This document shows positions 51,843 through 62,045 of a DNA stretch of 64,000 nucleotides, one piece after another. Both the position numbers and the translations under genes were made by a program. Numbering within the stretch: position 1 is the stretch's first letter; each line of letters starts with the position of its first letter. Under the pieces are notes generated by a model that did no database searches, was not told where the DNA came from, and saw nothing but the letters and a program-made list of their open reading frames with translations. This DNA is from Bettongia penicillata ogilbyi (taxonomy: Eukaryota > Chordata > Mammalia > Diprotodontia > Potoroidae): contig JAJHZJ010000121.1 of the NCBI GenBank assembly GCA_023548195.1, positions 4,491,180-4,555,179 on the forward strand, read 5' to 3'.

Positions 51843-52920
51843 TTGACTGGGAAGATGGGTAAGCATCATAAAAGAACTCAAACTATAGAATCTCACTTTG
51901 GGGACAAGGAAGATAAGGGCATACAACCAGAGGAGGAGAGCAGAGTCAAAGTTCCTACATCAAAAGCCTCCAAGAGGAATATGAATTGGTTGCAGGCCAT
52001 GGAGCAGCTCAAAAAGTATTTTGAGAATCAAGTAAGAGAAGTAGAGGAAAAATTGGGAAGGGAAAGGAGAATGATGCAAGAAAATCATGAAAATCGAGTC
52101 AACAGCTTGCTAGAGGAGACCTCAAAAAATACTGAAGAAAATAACACCTTAAAAATAGACTAACCCAAATGGCAAAAGAGGTTCACAAAGCCAATGAAGA
52201 GAATAATGCTTTAAAAAGCAGAATTCACCAAATGGAAGAGGAGGTCCAAAAGCTCTTTGAAGAAAATAATTCCTTTAAAATTAGAATGGAGGAAATAGAA
52301 GCTAATGACTTTTTGAGAAATCAAGAAATTATATAACAGAACCAAAAGAATGAAAAAATAGAAGACAATGTTAAATATCTCATTGGAAAAACCACTGACC
52401 TGGAAAATAGATAATTTAAAAATTATTGAACTACCTGAAAGCCATGATTAATAAAAGAGCCTAGATGTCATCTTTCTACAAATTATCAAGGAAAACTGCC
52501 CTGATATTTTAGAACCAGAGGGTAAAATGGAAATTGAAAGAATTCACTGATTGCTTCTGGAAAGAAATAGTAAAAGGAAAACTAGGAATACTGTAGCCAA
52601 ATTCCAGAATTCCCAGGTCTAGGAGAATATGTTGCAAGCATCCAGAAAGAAACAATTCAAGTATTGTGGAAATAGAAGCAGGATAACACAAAATCTGGCA
52701 ACTTCTACACTAAGGGATCAAAGGACTTGGAATATAATATTTTGGAGGTCAGAGGGATTAAAACCAAGAATCACTTACCAAGCAAAACTGAATATAATCC
52801 TTTAGGGAGAAAAATGGATATTCAATGAAATAGAGGACTTTCAAGCATTCTTGATGAAAAGGCCAGAGCTGAATGGAAAATATGACTTTCAAATACAAGA
52901 ATCAAGAGAAGCATGAAAAG
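51843..52920 (+). pseudogene. HAL1 ORF1 (nucleic-acid chaperone), broken
   Basis: An intact-looking 106-codon N-terminal piece at 51843-52163 has the coiled-coil signature EQLKKYFENQVREVEEKLG and MMQENHENRVNSLLEET. It is nearly the same as the piece at 20501-20737. Downstream, RRM words (KENCPDIL...EIERIH, about 52490-52545) and C-terminal words (about 52760-52910, ending in a KARAE-W motif) lie in changing frames with stops. ORF1p binds the element's own RNA as a trimer. This copy cannot make the full protein. Confidence 0.8.
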
Positions 52921-53038
52921 GTAAATCATGAAAAATAAATCATAAGAGACTTATTAAAATTGAACTGTTTACCTTCCTACATGGAAAGATGATATTTGTA
53001 CCCCATGAGACCTTTCTCAATATTAGGGTAGTTGGAGG

Positions 53039-53040
<2 letters not shown>

Positions 53041-53100
<60 letters not shown>
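53041..53100. repeat. (ATAG)15 microsatellite
   Basis: Fifteen perfect ATAG units inside the HAL1 3' UTR. Perfect tetranucleotide runs of this length are usually highly polymorphic. Confidence 0.97.
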
Positions 53101-53101
<1 letters not shown>

Positions 53102-53969
53102 GGGCACAGGGTGAGTTGAATATGAAGGGATGATATCTAAACAATAAAATTAAGGGAGGAGAGAGGAATATATTGGGAGAAAGAGAAAAGGAGAGATAGA
53201 ATGGGACAAATTATCTCTCATAAAAGAGGCAAGAAAAAGGTTTCACAATGGAAGGGTAGAGGGGAGGAGGTGAGAAGGAATGAGGGAAACTTACTCTCAT
53301 TGGATTTGACTTAAGGAGGGAATAACATATACATTCAATTTGGTGTCTTATCATATAGCAAAGTAGAAAAGAAGGGGATAAGAGGGAGGGCAATTATAGA
53401 AGGGAGGACAGATTGGCAGAAGGAGAAGTCAGAAGCAAACACTTGAAAAGGGATAGGGTGAAAGGAGAAAATAGAATGGTTGGGGGGCAGGATAGAATGG
53501 AGGGAAATATAATTAGTCTTTCACAATATGACTCTTATGGAGGTGTTTTGCATAAGTGCACATGTATAACCTACATTGAATTGCTTGCCTTCTCAATGAG
53601 GGTGGTTGGGGAGGGAAGAAGGGAGAGAATTTGAAACTCAAAGTTTTAAAAACAAATGTTAAAAATTGCTTTTATATGCAACTGGGAAATGAGATATACA
53701 AGCAATGGGGGATAAAAATATATCTTGTCCTTCAAGAAAGTAAGGGGGAAGGGGATAAGAGGGGTGGATGACAAAAGGGATGGCAGACAGGAAAGAGTAA
53801 TCAGAATGCATGCCATCTCAGGGTGGGGAGAGGGGAAAGATGGGAAGAAAATTTGGAATTCAAAATCTTGTGGAATTGAATGTTGAAAACTAAAAATAAA
53901 TAAATGAATTTAAATCATAAAAAATGAAATAAAATTAAAAAACTCTCAAAAAAAAAGAAATAAGGAGGA

Positions 53970-55420
53970 TTTCTTCGATTTAGCTGAAACATATGAGTTT
54001 AGGTCATCATCCCCAGTTTATTTCCAAGTAGTCTAGTTACTGTGGTGCAGAGACCTAAAGGATTAAATTTTATTTTATTCAGAAAAAGTGGGTGAAAAAA
54101 ATAAAAGTCGGGCCAGATTGAGTTCTTGAAATGTTCCAGTCCTTTCTCGAGGCGTTGGGGGACATGAAGGTGGGAAGTTTTTGAAAATTCAGTTTGAAAT
54201 CTATCCCCTAGAATAAATTATTTCAGTTCTTACCTCAATATGTGACTTCCCCAAGAATAGTGAAAATCGAAGTTATTAGCCTGATTCTTTCATGTTCTGA
54301 CTTGGATCATTTTATGTTTTATAACTCAGGGCCCTCAGAGTGGGAACCAGAGCATGAGAGGCTAGAGGAATGGGAGGTAGGCCAGAGTCTGGGAGCGCCC
54401 AGGAGTCTTCATCTGTCATTGAATACAGATGCTTTATTTGAAGTCACTGCTATTTCTAGCATAGCCTTGTGAGCTGATGGGTTCTCCATCATTCTCTAAA
54501 ATGAAGGGACTAGAGTGAGGGGACTTTGGAGAAAAGGATTAAGTATTCCAAGTGATGGCAATCATTTCTTTTGCCTTTTTTTTTGGTCATTTGTCTTTTA
54601 AGAGCTTTTTCTTTCTTTTTGCAAATTTATAAATGTTGTTAAAATTTATGGGGAGAGAAACATTATATATATCACATGCAACAGCCTGGTAAATATTTAT
54701 GAATTTGCAACTTGTTAATATGCAGACATGAAAATAACTTCACTCATCATTGAATATTAATAATTACAGTAAATATTAAGTGGAAGAACAGAGACCTACA
54801 TTTAAAGAAAAGAACTAAATTTCTTTAGGGAAATGTTCATATCAAATTTTCTTCTTTTGAACATGCTTGACTTGTGTTTTTTAATCATGGTTCTCATAAA
54901 TCTCTAAATTGACTTTTTTATACACCTGTGCTACAGTATATCAGAAGAACTTTCTTACGTTTGTTTACTGAATGCAGTAGAATAAATGTTTCCATAAAAA
55001 AAAGAAAAGAACTCTGTCAAAATCAGAAAGCCTCTTCTATGGCTGCTTAGTTCAGTTAATTAAAATATTTTTCTGAGGCCAGAGTTTGTCTGTCTTCCAC
55101 CTCCACCCTCTCCCATTGCCACTCATGGCCACTCAGCTGAATTTTGTTCCATGACCACAGGCTATAACCCTTAACCAACTCAACTCTCTGGGGGAATGTA
55201 TTCTGTTGACCATAAAGAAACATGAGAGGATTGTTCAGTGCAAATCCATCACCACTAGTGAACTTTGTGACTTGCCCAGTCTTCAAAGTGTATATGTCTT
55301 CTGTAGACTTTGATCAATATTTTCAAACTTGCTAGCGTAAGTAGGAAAAAATGTAACAATTGTAGAAATAAGGAAAAATGGAAAAGATTTTCTGTTAGTG
55401 TAATAATCAACTTATAATCA
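53970..55420. other. Unique-looking DNA
   Basis: No interspersed repeat recognised. A 76-codon plus frame at 54242-54472 and a 76-codon minus frame at 55056-55286 have no motif. The AT-rich 54.6-55.0 kb part resembles noncoding intergenic DNA. Confidence 0.35.
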
Positions 55421-55429
55421 ATGATCAAG

Positions 55430-55505
55430 CATGTATAGTGAACCAGATACTATGCTATGTGCTGGGCATATAGAGGCAAAAATGAAACAATGCCTTTCTT
55501 CAAGG
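55430..55505 (-). mobile_element. L2 LINE 3' terminus, antisense
   Basis: GTATAGTGAACCAGATACTATGCTATGTGCTGGG then GAAACAATGCCTTTCTTCAAGGA is the reversed L2 end with many mutations. Confidence 0.5.
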
Positions 55506-55514
55506 ATTATAATA

Positions 55515-55775
55515 ACTGACACCTTTATCAGGCTTTAAGGGTTACAGTGCAGTTCATATACACTATCTAATCTGATCCTCACAAACCTGTGAGCTAAGTG
55601 TTAGCTCAAATGAGAATTATAATCCCCATTTTAAAGGTGAGCTAACTGAGACTGTCAGTGGTTATGTGACTTGGCCATGGTCACAGAGATATTAAGTATG
55701 AGTTAAGATTTTAATCCTGCTCTTCCTGATTCAAAGTTTAGTTTTCTGTTTTATGACTACATAGTATCCCTCAAA
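55515..55775 (+). mobile_element. MIR/THER1-type CORE-SINE
   Basis: TATACACTATCTAATCTGATCCTCACAAACCTGTGAG, CCCCATTTTAAAGGTGAGCTAACTGAG, GTGACTTGGCCATGGTCACAGAG and CCTGCTCTTCCTGATTC follow the MIR order. Confidence 0.75.
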
Positions 55776-57261
55776 AGGTTGACCATTGCTGGCAATTTAA
55801 TTCAATTCAATAATCATTATCAACTGCCTCTTAAATCATGACGCTGAAAAGAATGGGAGAGGTCCCACCTTCAAGGAGATTTTGGGGGAGATGTGAAATG
55901 TAAAATCATGTAAAATCTCAGATGCATTTGTAATTCCCTTGATTTAGGAGTTCCCATCAATGGTATAAATTATGATCAATTTATGCCTGTCCATACCATA
56001 TAATTCCTGGCCAATCTAGTTTTATCACAGCAGGTGAACCAAACATTAGAAGCTTTTATTTTTTTAACTTTCATTTGCCATTGTGAGGGTACCAGTGAGT
56101 CTGTTTACCTGTCATCTCTCATCCTGAAAATGTGACCAGCCTGCCTTTTCTTCCTATTACACATTTCCTTGATGACATCTTTTGTTCATATTTTTTTTCC
56201 AATTTTCTTATTGGTTACATGTTGCAGCTTGCTCACACCCATCATATACTTATTCATTTCCTTTTGAGTAATATTCATTTTTATTTCTTTAGATACAGTA
56301 TTGCTCCATGTTTCACGGAATAAAGCAATAGTGATACTGGCATTAGAAAGATGATCCTTTATTTCCATGGGAAAATTGGGATTATTAAAGGAGCTTTGCA
56401 TATTCCCAAAGGTGATCCTCCCTTTCTCTCCTCCTCCTTTTAAATTCCATGAGTAATCCATTGTTCAGCTATTCTTCCCCTCCCAGATACAATGTACTGA
56501 TTGATGAATTTTAGAGACTTTCTATCCAAATGCATGTCATGATCTAAGCAGTCTTCATCTCTTTGGTCTTTCTTGTGTGGTCAGACCAAATTCATTTGAG
56601 CTCTGCATCATGAGATTCAATGTTCTACAATGTTCTGGGAATTGATGCCATTAGTACAATGGTATCATCAAAGAGAAGCATTTGCAGAACCCCACTATGG
56701 TCAGGGAATCCCTCTTCAACTTGGTCATTGTGCTAGTTCACCCCTAGTGCTCTGGTAAATACTTTTGGCAATCAACCATCTCTCCGTTTTATCCCTCACT
56801 TTATATTTCTGATTAGAGACAATTAAAAGGTTATTTATGTTATTTGAGGAATCTTGAATTATTTTGATATATGAATGGGAGACGTGTTGGAAAAGTGCTT
56901 TTAGGGAGATAGTTTGCTCGAATCAATCAAATACACTTTCATAACAAGTAATAAGAACAATCTTTTAGTTGATTGTGAAATGGTAAAAATGTGGTTCATT
57001 ATTGAATATTGCTCGTAAAACCACTTGTTCCCTATTCATATGATGAGCTAGGATGTCCTCAATTCAAGAAAATTTAATAAAAATTTTGTATGGGTGACAG
57101 AGTAGGCATATAGATCACCATTACTAAGGTTTTTCAAGTCACTTTTTGTACTTTTAATGAGTTTTTCCCCCCATGCCTTTCTTCCTTCAGATATCTTGCA
57201 TATCAATACCTCAAAGCTCTTACAACTGTTAACTTCAGAATGGTTGTTCTCTGAATATTTG

Positions 57262-57505
57262 GTGCTGTTTAGTTTTGTCTCTTTGGTTCCATTTGGAGTT
57301 TTCTTGGCAAAGATACTAGAATGGTATGCCATTTCCTTCTCCAACTCATTTTTATAGATGAGGAACTGAGGCAAATAGGGTTGAATGACTTGGCAAGGGT
57401 CACACACCTAGTAAAGTGGCTGTTGTCATATTTGAATTTAGGAAGATGAATATTCCTGATTCCAGGACTGGTCCTCTATTCATTGTGCCATTTAGCTTCC
57501 CCTTC
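57262..57505 (-). mobile_element. RTE-tailed SINE, antisense
   Basis: TTTAGTTTTGTCTCTTTGGTTCC, GGAGTTTTCTTGGCAAAGATACTAGAATGGTATGCC, and CATTGTGCCATTTAGCTTCCCC give tail to head in reverse. Confidence 0.85.
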
Positions 57506-57544
57506 TCTGAATATACTAGATCTAATATGGATGGCTCTCCCTCT

Positions 57545-57655
57545 TTTAAATATTTTATTTATTTTTTTATAAATATTTTTATAATTTTTGTAATATTTAT
57601 ATTTTAAATATTTATTTACTTTTTTGTTTGCTCATGTGTGTGTATATATATTGCC
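57545..57655. repeat. AT-rich low-complexity tract
   Basis: TTTATTTATTTTTTTATAAATATTTTTATAATTTTTG and further A/T words. Possibly an amplified poly(A)-type tract. Confidence 0.8.
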
Positions 57656-58159
57656 AATTCTGCCTTCCAATCAGCACATCTGGAATTCCACTCTTTCCAT
57701 TGTCCTCTTTCCATTTTTATCCTTGGGATGTCTTTGTTTAGTTGTATCTCTTGATATACTTTCTTTAAAATAGTTTTCTCCCCCACTTCTCTTTAGTTTT
57801 CATCCTTTTTCTTAAGATTTTGTAAATGAGATTACGTTCTAAACGAGTGTTACCATTCACTGACATTATTCTCCATTTAGCAAATCACTCAGTTTCTGAT
57901 TAAGCGACTTTCTAGGCTCTTTTGTTCTTCTTGTAGTGAGTGGTAATTCATTTACATTGGTTAAACTTCTGTATAAAATGATTTCAGTTGGTGTCAGTTT
58001 CATTTCTGGTGACCATTTCCCATTTCTCATGCTGATTACATGTTCAAATAATTCAGGTTTGAGTTATTTAAACTTCATTTTTTTTTCATTATTATTCTTG
58101 CTAATTTTGATCTTTGCCCTGGCAAGTCAGTAATCTGACTCTACCGATCACCAACATGT

Positions 58160-58655
58160 TCTCTTTCTTTTCTTTATGAGTTCAGGTCCCAGCTCACAAT
58201 ACTCCTCTCTACACTAGTTCTGCCCTCATACTAGAAAACTTTACGTGTTAATATTTCCTCAGTCTCCTCAATTTCTAGGCCTTATTTTACCTCACCTACA
58301 CACTTGAAGGTCACACCCTTGATCTTGACATAGCCCATAAGTTGTCTACTTCCATGATCAAGGATTCTGAGCTCCATTTGTGTGATCGTAACCCCTTAAC
58401 ATGCCATCTCTCCATATGCCTTTTTCCTCCTGGACCTGTTCTAACTCCTTATGGTGACTCTTCAACCTCTTTCCCAGGTCATCACCTACTCTAACTACAC
58501 TCTCTTTCTTTCCCCATCTTGACACACCTTAGTAAACTAGAACAACTCTCCTCCACTCTCAAATGCCTTGCTATCTTATCCTCTCTCTCCCTGTGTGCTT
58601 TGCTGAAGGTCAATCCTGGATTCCCTGAACCATTCATTTCTTTACCTTTTGCCAT
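58160..58655 (+). mobile_element. L2-like LINE ORF2 fragment
   Basis: CCTTGATCTTGACATAGCCC, CATGATCAAGGATTCTGAGC, GATCGTAACCCCTTAACATGCC, CTTAGTAAACTAGAACAACTCTCCTCCACTCTC and CTGAAGGTCAATCCTGGATTCC resemble the endonuclease-to-linker coding region of L2-type LINEs as I recall it. Frames are broken. Confidence 0.5.
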
Positions 58656-58657
58656 GT

Positions 58658-59630
58658 GCTGATGGTGCATTCATTGCAGCCTTTGAAGCTAAGACGCAAT
58701 AGAGTATGGATCAATTCTCTGCTGTTTGTGTTAATTTTGGCCTAACAGTTAACACCAAGAAAACACAAGTTCTCCAGCCAGCACCACACCATCCATACAT
58801 GGAACCACCAGTACGACAAATGAAGAAGTTTTGAATACTATGGATAAGCTTACTTACTCAGTATACTTCCCATGGATGTCACATTGATAATGAGGTTAAT
58901 GTACATATTGTCACATCTAGCTCAGTGTTTGGAAGACTCTGAAGGAAAGTGAGGGAGAGATGAGGTGTTAGACTGACTATCAAACTGAAGGTCTAGAATT
59001 GTTGTGCTGACCTTATGCCTATGAAACCTGGGCAGTACACCAGCACCATGCCAGGAAACTGAATCACTTCCATTTGAATTGTCTTAGGAAGATTATAAAG
59101 ATTACCTGGCAAGAAGATAAAAGACACTGAAGTCCTTTCTCAGGTTAAACTGGCAAGCATTCAAACTCAACTGTAGAGAGCACAGCTCTGATGGACTGGC
59201 CACATTGTTTGAATGCCAAATGTATACTTGCCAAAAAGACTATTATATGGAGAGCTCACACAGGGCAGGTGTTCATATGGTGATCAGAAATGATACAGGG
59301 ATACTCCCACGGTCTCTCTTAAGAACTTTGGAATTGATTGTGTGACATGGGAGACACTGGCACAGGACTGCCCATCATGGCATGCCCACATCAGAGAAGG
59401 AGCTGTGCTCTATGAGCAAAGCAGAATTGAGACAGCTCAAAGGAACTGAGGAGATGCACAAATTTAGAGAGTCCACCCCAAATGCTTACGTGGACGATTT
59501 GTGTCCAAACTGTGGTAGAGCATTCCAAGCTTGTATTGGTTTGACCAGCTGGTCAGACACTCTGTAATTTGACTCCAACTTAGTGATACCATTTTGGTCC
59601 CCTTTAAGAAAAAGGACAACAATCAACCAC
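58658..59630 (+). mobile_element. Third LINE type: RT C-terminal part with CxxC finger and 3' end
   Basis: In shifting plus frames: ADGAFIAAFEA (58658-58690, the RT YADD region), LTVNTKKTQVL (58741-58773), FGRL, KLKV, a WTGHIV block, LPKRLLYGELTQG (about 59227-59265), TWETLAQD (59344-59367) and C-terminal CPNCGRAFQACIGL (59502-59543). The last has the CxxC spacing of a half zinc finger. This order belongs to a non-LTR LINE distinct from L1, L2 and the two RTE types. I do not commit to a clade. The 3' end GGTCCCCTTTAAGAAAAAGGACAAC resembles the tails of nonautonomous elements in this window. Confidence 0.68.
59382..59567 (+). pseudogene. LINE ORF2 C-terminal remnant, still open
   Basis: A 61-codon frame surviving from the LINE above. 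It contains the CPNCGRAFQACIGL segment. The rest of the ORF2 is lost to stops and frameshifts, so it is a fossil and not a small gene. Confidence 0.65.
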
Positions 59631-59839
59631 GTGCTGTTGAATAGTACTAGAAGTGATGCAACCATTTCGGTTGGATTCACTACAGGTACATGTAGTTTCA
59701 ACCAGAGTCCTATTGTAGCAATACAATTCTTTTTTGTATTTTGCATCTGCTTCCCTGCTTGGTCTCAACTCCATGGAACAAGATGTCCCTGCGCTAGGTT
59801 CTGTTTCATACCCTGCCTCTGCCCCCATACTTCCTTTCA

Positions 59840-59958
59840 GACTATAAGCTCCATGAGGGCAGGGTCTGTCTTTCTTTATATTAAATGTATACATAGCATT
59901 TAGCACAGTGTCAGGCATGTTGTAGGCACTTAACAAGGATTTATTGGATTGAATTTTA
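59840..59958 (+). mobile_element. L2 LINE 3' terminus
   Basis: AGACTATAAGCTCCATGAGGGCAGGGTCTGTC, CATAGCATTTAGCACAGTGTCAGGCATGTTGTAGGCACTTAACAAGG then TTTATTGGATTGAA. A textbook L2 end. Confidence 0.85.
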
Positions 59959-60099
59959 CTCCTCACTCTATTTCCCTCTCTTCAGTGGTATTCATGTATC
60001 CATGTATGTATGTATAGATATTATATATCCAGTATTTGTATATTCTGTATATATGTATATAGATTTTGCATATTCAAATTCAATCTATTTAAAGTGGAA

Positions 60100-60900
60100 T
60101 TCATTAACTTTCTTCCTCCCCACAATCTACCCACCCCACTTCTGACATTTCCTATTTCCTTTGAAGGTACCATTATAGTTACCCAGGTTCACAGTCTTGG
60201 TGTCATTTTTAAATCCTACTTTCATTCATTCTACACATATAATCAGTTGCCACATTTTGTTATTCTTACGGATCCAATCATTTGGATAGGTAGTTATTTT
60301 TCTCCTTACTAACAGAGCCATCATCCTAGTTCAGGGGTTGATCACCTCTCATCTGCCCTATGGCAATAGCTTTCTACTCCCTATCTCAGGCCTTTCCCCG
60401 TTACAGTCTACCCTTCGCACAACCACTATGTTGTTTTCCTAAAACACAGGACTTTCTATATTACCCCTCTACTGCATAAACTCTAGAGCCTTCTACTGTT
60501 TCTAGTAGTATAAATTCTTCTGTTTGGCATTTAAAGTTCTTACAGCCTTGACCCTAATTATCTTTCTAGTCTACATATTGCTCCTGTCTAGTACCTCTTT
60601 GGCTCAGCCATATTGGCCTACTAACTGTCCCTTACACAGGACACTCAGTATGACGTTGTTCCCCCATGCCTGGAGTGGCCTTTGTTCTTACCTCTGCTTC
60701 CTGCAATCCCTACTTTCCTTCAAGACTTGGCTCAAGGTATTTTCTTACTGCTAGTGCCTTTCCTCCCAAGGTTAACTGGTATTTGATTTGTATATGTCTT
60801 GTACATGTTTACACATGGGCACATTGTCTTTTCCATCAGAATGTAAGTTCCTTGAGGGTAAGGACTGTTTAGATTTCTTTCCTTTGTATTTCTTATTAGT
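60100..60900 (+). mobile_element. L2 LINE, sense, ORF2 C-terminal part to 3' end
   Basis: It begins with an RT C-terminal frame (VHSLGVIFKSYFHS, about 60190-60235) and then has ACCTCTCATCTGCCCTATGG, TAAACTCTAGAGCCTTCTACTG, TTTGGCATTTAAAGTTCTTACAGCC, CCCATGCCTGGAGTGGCC, CTTTCCTTCAAGACTTGGCTCAAGG and ATCAGAATGTAAGTTCCTTGAGGGTAAGG. This is the most continuous L2 in the window. The frames are broken after 60312. Confidence 0.82.
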
Positions 60901-61194
60901 CAGGAATTGTCTGAAACTTTAAGGTTGTTGTCTAATCTATTCCAATGACTTTGTGCTCTTCTGGTGCACCTAAAATGGGGAAGGCAGCCAAGAGAACATG
61001 TGGGTTTCCATGCGGAGGTCCTGGCACTTTGAATAAAATAGGGAATCATTTGATGTTGATTAGTGTCTTAGGGCCAGCTGTAGCTGAATGCCTGATATGA
61101 CCTTCTGAGATAATTTATTTTCAGCCAGTTCAGGCTCATGGCTTTGGGCTGAGATCCTGTCAGGATATGCAGAGCAGTATGTTTGGTTCAAAAC

Positions 61195-61320
61195 TCGATT
61201 TAATACATTTTAATTACATATTGTATACAAGGCACTATGTTACCCTGTTGGTGATACAAGGGTGGCTAAAGCATGGTTCTTGCCCTCAAGATGCTTATAA
61301 TCTAGCATGAGAGATAAGAT
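61195..61320 (-). mobile_element. L2 LINE 3' terminus, antisense
   Basis: AATTACATATTGTATACAAGGCACTATG, GATACAAGGGTGGCTAAAGCATGGTTCTTGCCCTCAAGATGCTTATAATCTAG is the reversed L2 end. Confidence 0.65.
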
Positions 61321-61444
61321 AAATATACAAATAATTATATCTCAAATTATGATGTGAAGCAATGCACTCATTCATCAACAATGCCCTTTTTAACACTCAA
61401 ATCTTTCTTGTATCTCATCATAAACATACAGTATTGCTTGAGAA

Positions 61445-61505
61445 TTACACTTAGCCACAGTGCCAGGTACATAGTAAGTACTTAATAAATGTTTATTGAC
61501 TGAAA
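61445..61505 (+). mobile_element. L2 LINE 3' terminus
   Basis: CACAGTGCCAGGTACATAGTAAGTACTTAATAAATGTTTATTGACTGAAAG is a well-preserved end. Confidence 0.75.
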
Positions 61506-61609
61506 GTTTATATTGGAGAGTTTTTTTTTAAATTCTGTGAATCTTCTAAATTATACATAAACTTGACTAAAAAAGTATGGTAAAAAATAATCAGAAAGGA
61601 CCAGTGGCA

Positions 61610-61800
61610 TTATGAAAGGACTGTAGATTTAGAGCTGGAAGAGACCTGAGAGATTATCAAATCTAATTTCCTCATTTACAGATGAGGAGACTGAGGTATT
61701 GAGGATTTAAGTGACTTCTCTAGGATCATATTATTAGTAAGTGTCTGAGGCAGGATTCAAATCCAACCTTTCCTGATTCCAAATTTAACATTTTATCTAT
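61610..61800 (+). mobile_element. CR1/L3- or MIR-like fragment
   Basis: TTTAGAGCTGGAAGAGACCTGAGAGATTATC, TTTACAGATGAGGAGACTGAGG, AAGTGTCTGAGGCAGGATTCAAATCC and CTTTCCTGATTCC are the best-preserved example of this motif in the window. Confidence 0.6.
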
Positions 61801-61814
61801 TATTATTTTTTTTC

Positions 61815-62045
61815 TTGTTCACTTGTTCAGTCATGTCTGACTCTTCATGGTCCCATGGACCGTAGCATGCCAGATCCTTCTATCCTCCATCATATTTTGA
61901 AGTCTATCCAAACTCATGTTCATTGTTTCCATGATACTATCTATCCCATTTCATCCTCTGCCTTTTGCCTTCAATTTTCCCAACATCATCGTTTTTGCAA
62001 TTGAGTCCTAGTTTCTCATTATGTGGTCAAAGTCCTTAAGCTTCA
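61815..62045 (-). mobile_element. RTE/BovB-type LINE, antisense, 3' part
   Basis: TTGTTCAGTCATGTCTGACTCTTCATGG begins the reversed 3' end. GGACCGTAGCATGCCAGATCCTTC, GTTTCCATGATACTATCTATCCC, CATCCTCTGCC and ATTATGTGGTCAAAGTCCTTAAGCTTCA follow the order of antisense BovB/RTE. The element resumes at 63346 after an inserted L1. Confidence 0.85.

Larger units (their letters stand above)
51249..53954 (+). mobile_element. Full-length HAL1 (ORF1-only L1 relative) with TSD
   Basis: The 5' end is GAAGGAGGGGGCAGAGGCAAGATGG, a typical L1-type start. It is followed by a GC-rich 5' region, ORF1 (51843-52920, broken), and a 3' UTR with purine runs, (ATAG)15 and a first end-like AGTTTTAAAAACAAATGTTAAAAATTGC. 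A second end-like segment follows (AAAATTTGGAATTCAAAATC, 53845-53905), and then an A-rich tail. AAGAAATAAAGAG (51236-51248) and AAGAAATAAGGAG (53955-53967) form a 13-base target duplication with one mismatch, which sets the element at about 2.7 kb. No ORF2 is present. Confidence 0.86.
56105..58150 (-). mobile_element. RTE-like LINE, antisense, decayed
   Basis: The minus strand carries, in order: a linker-like IYKILRKRMK piece (about 57810-57850), a FLLNFLELRT..EQ block with a following GF (about 57030-57090), LLFDDTIVLMASI with the catalytic aspartates (56641-56680), ETW.NTVSKE, then TQKEMNKYMMGVS (about 56220-56270) and finally IKEMCNRKKRQAGHIFRMRDDR (about 56108-56165). The last two blocks match AMEKRM and IIKEMYSKRRW of the sense copy at 33.87-36.19 kb, so the two belong to one family. 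A SINE at 57262-57505 interrupts it. No intact frame. Confidence 0.65.
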
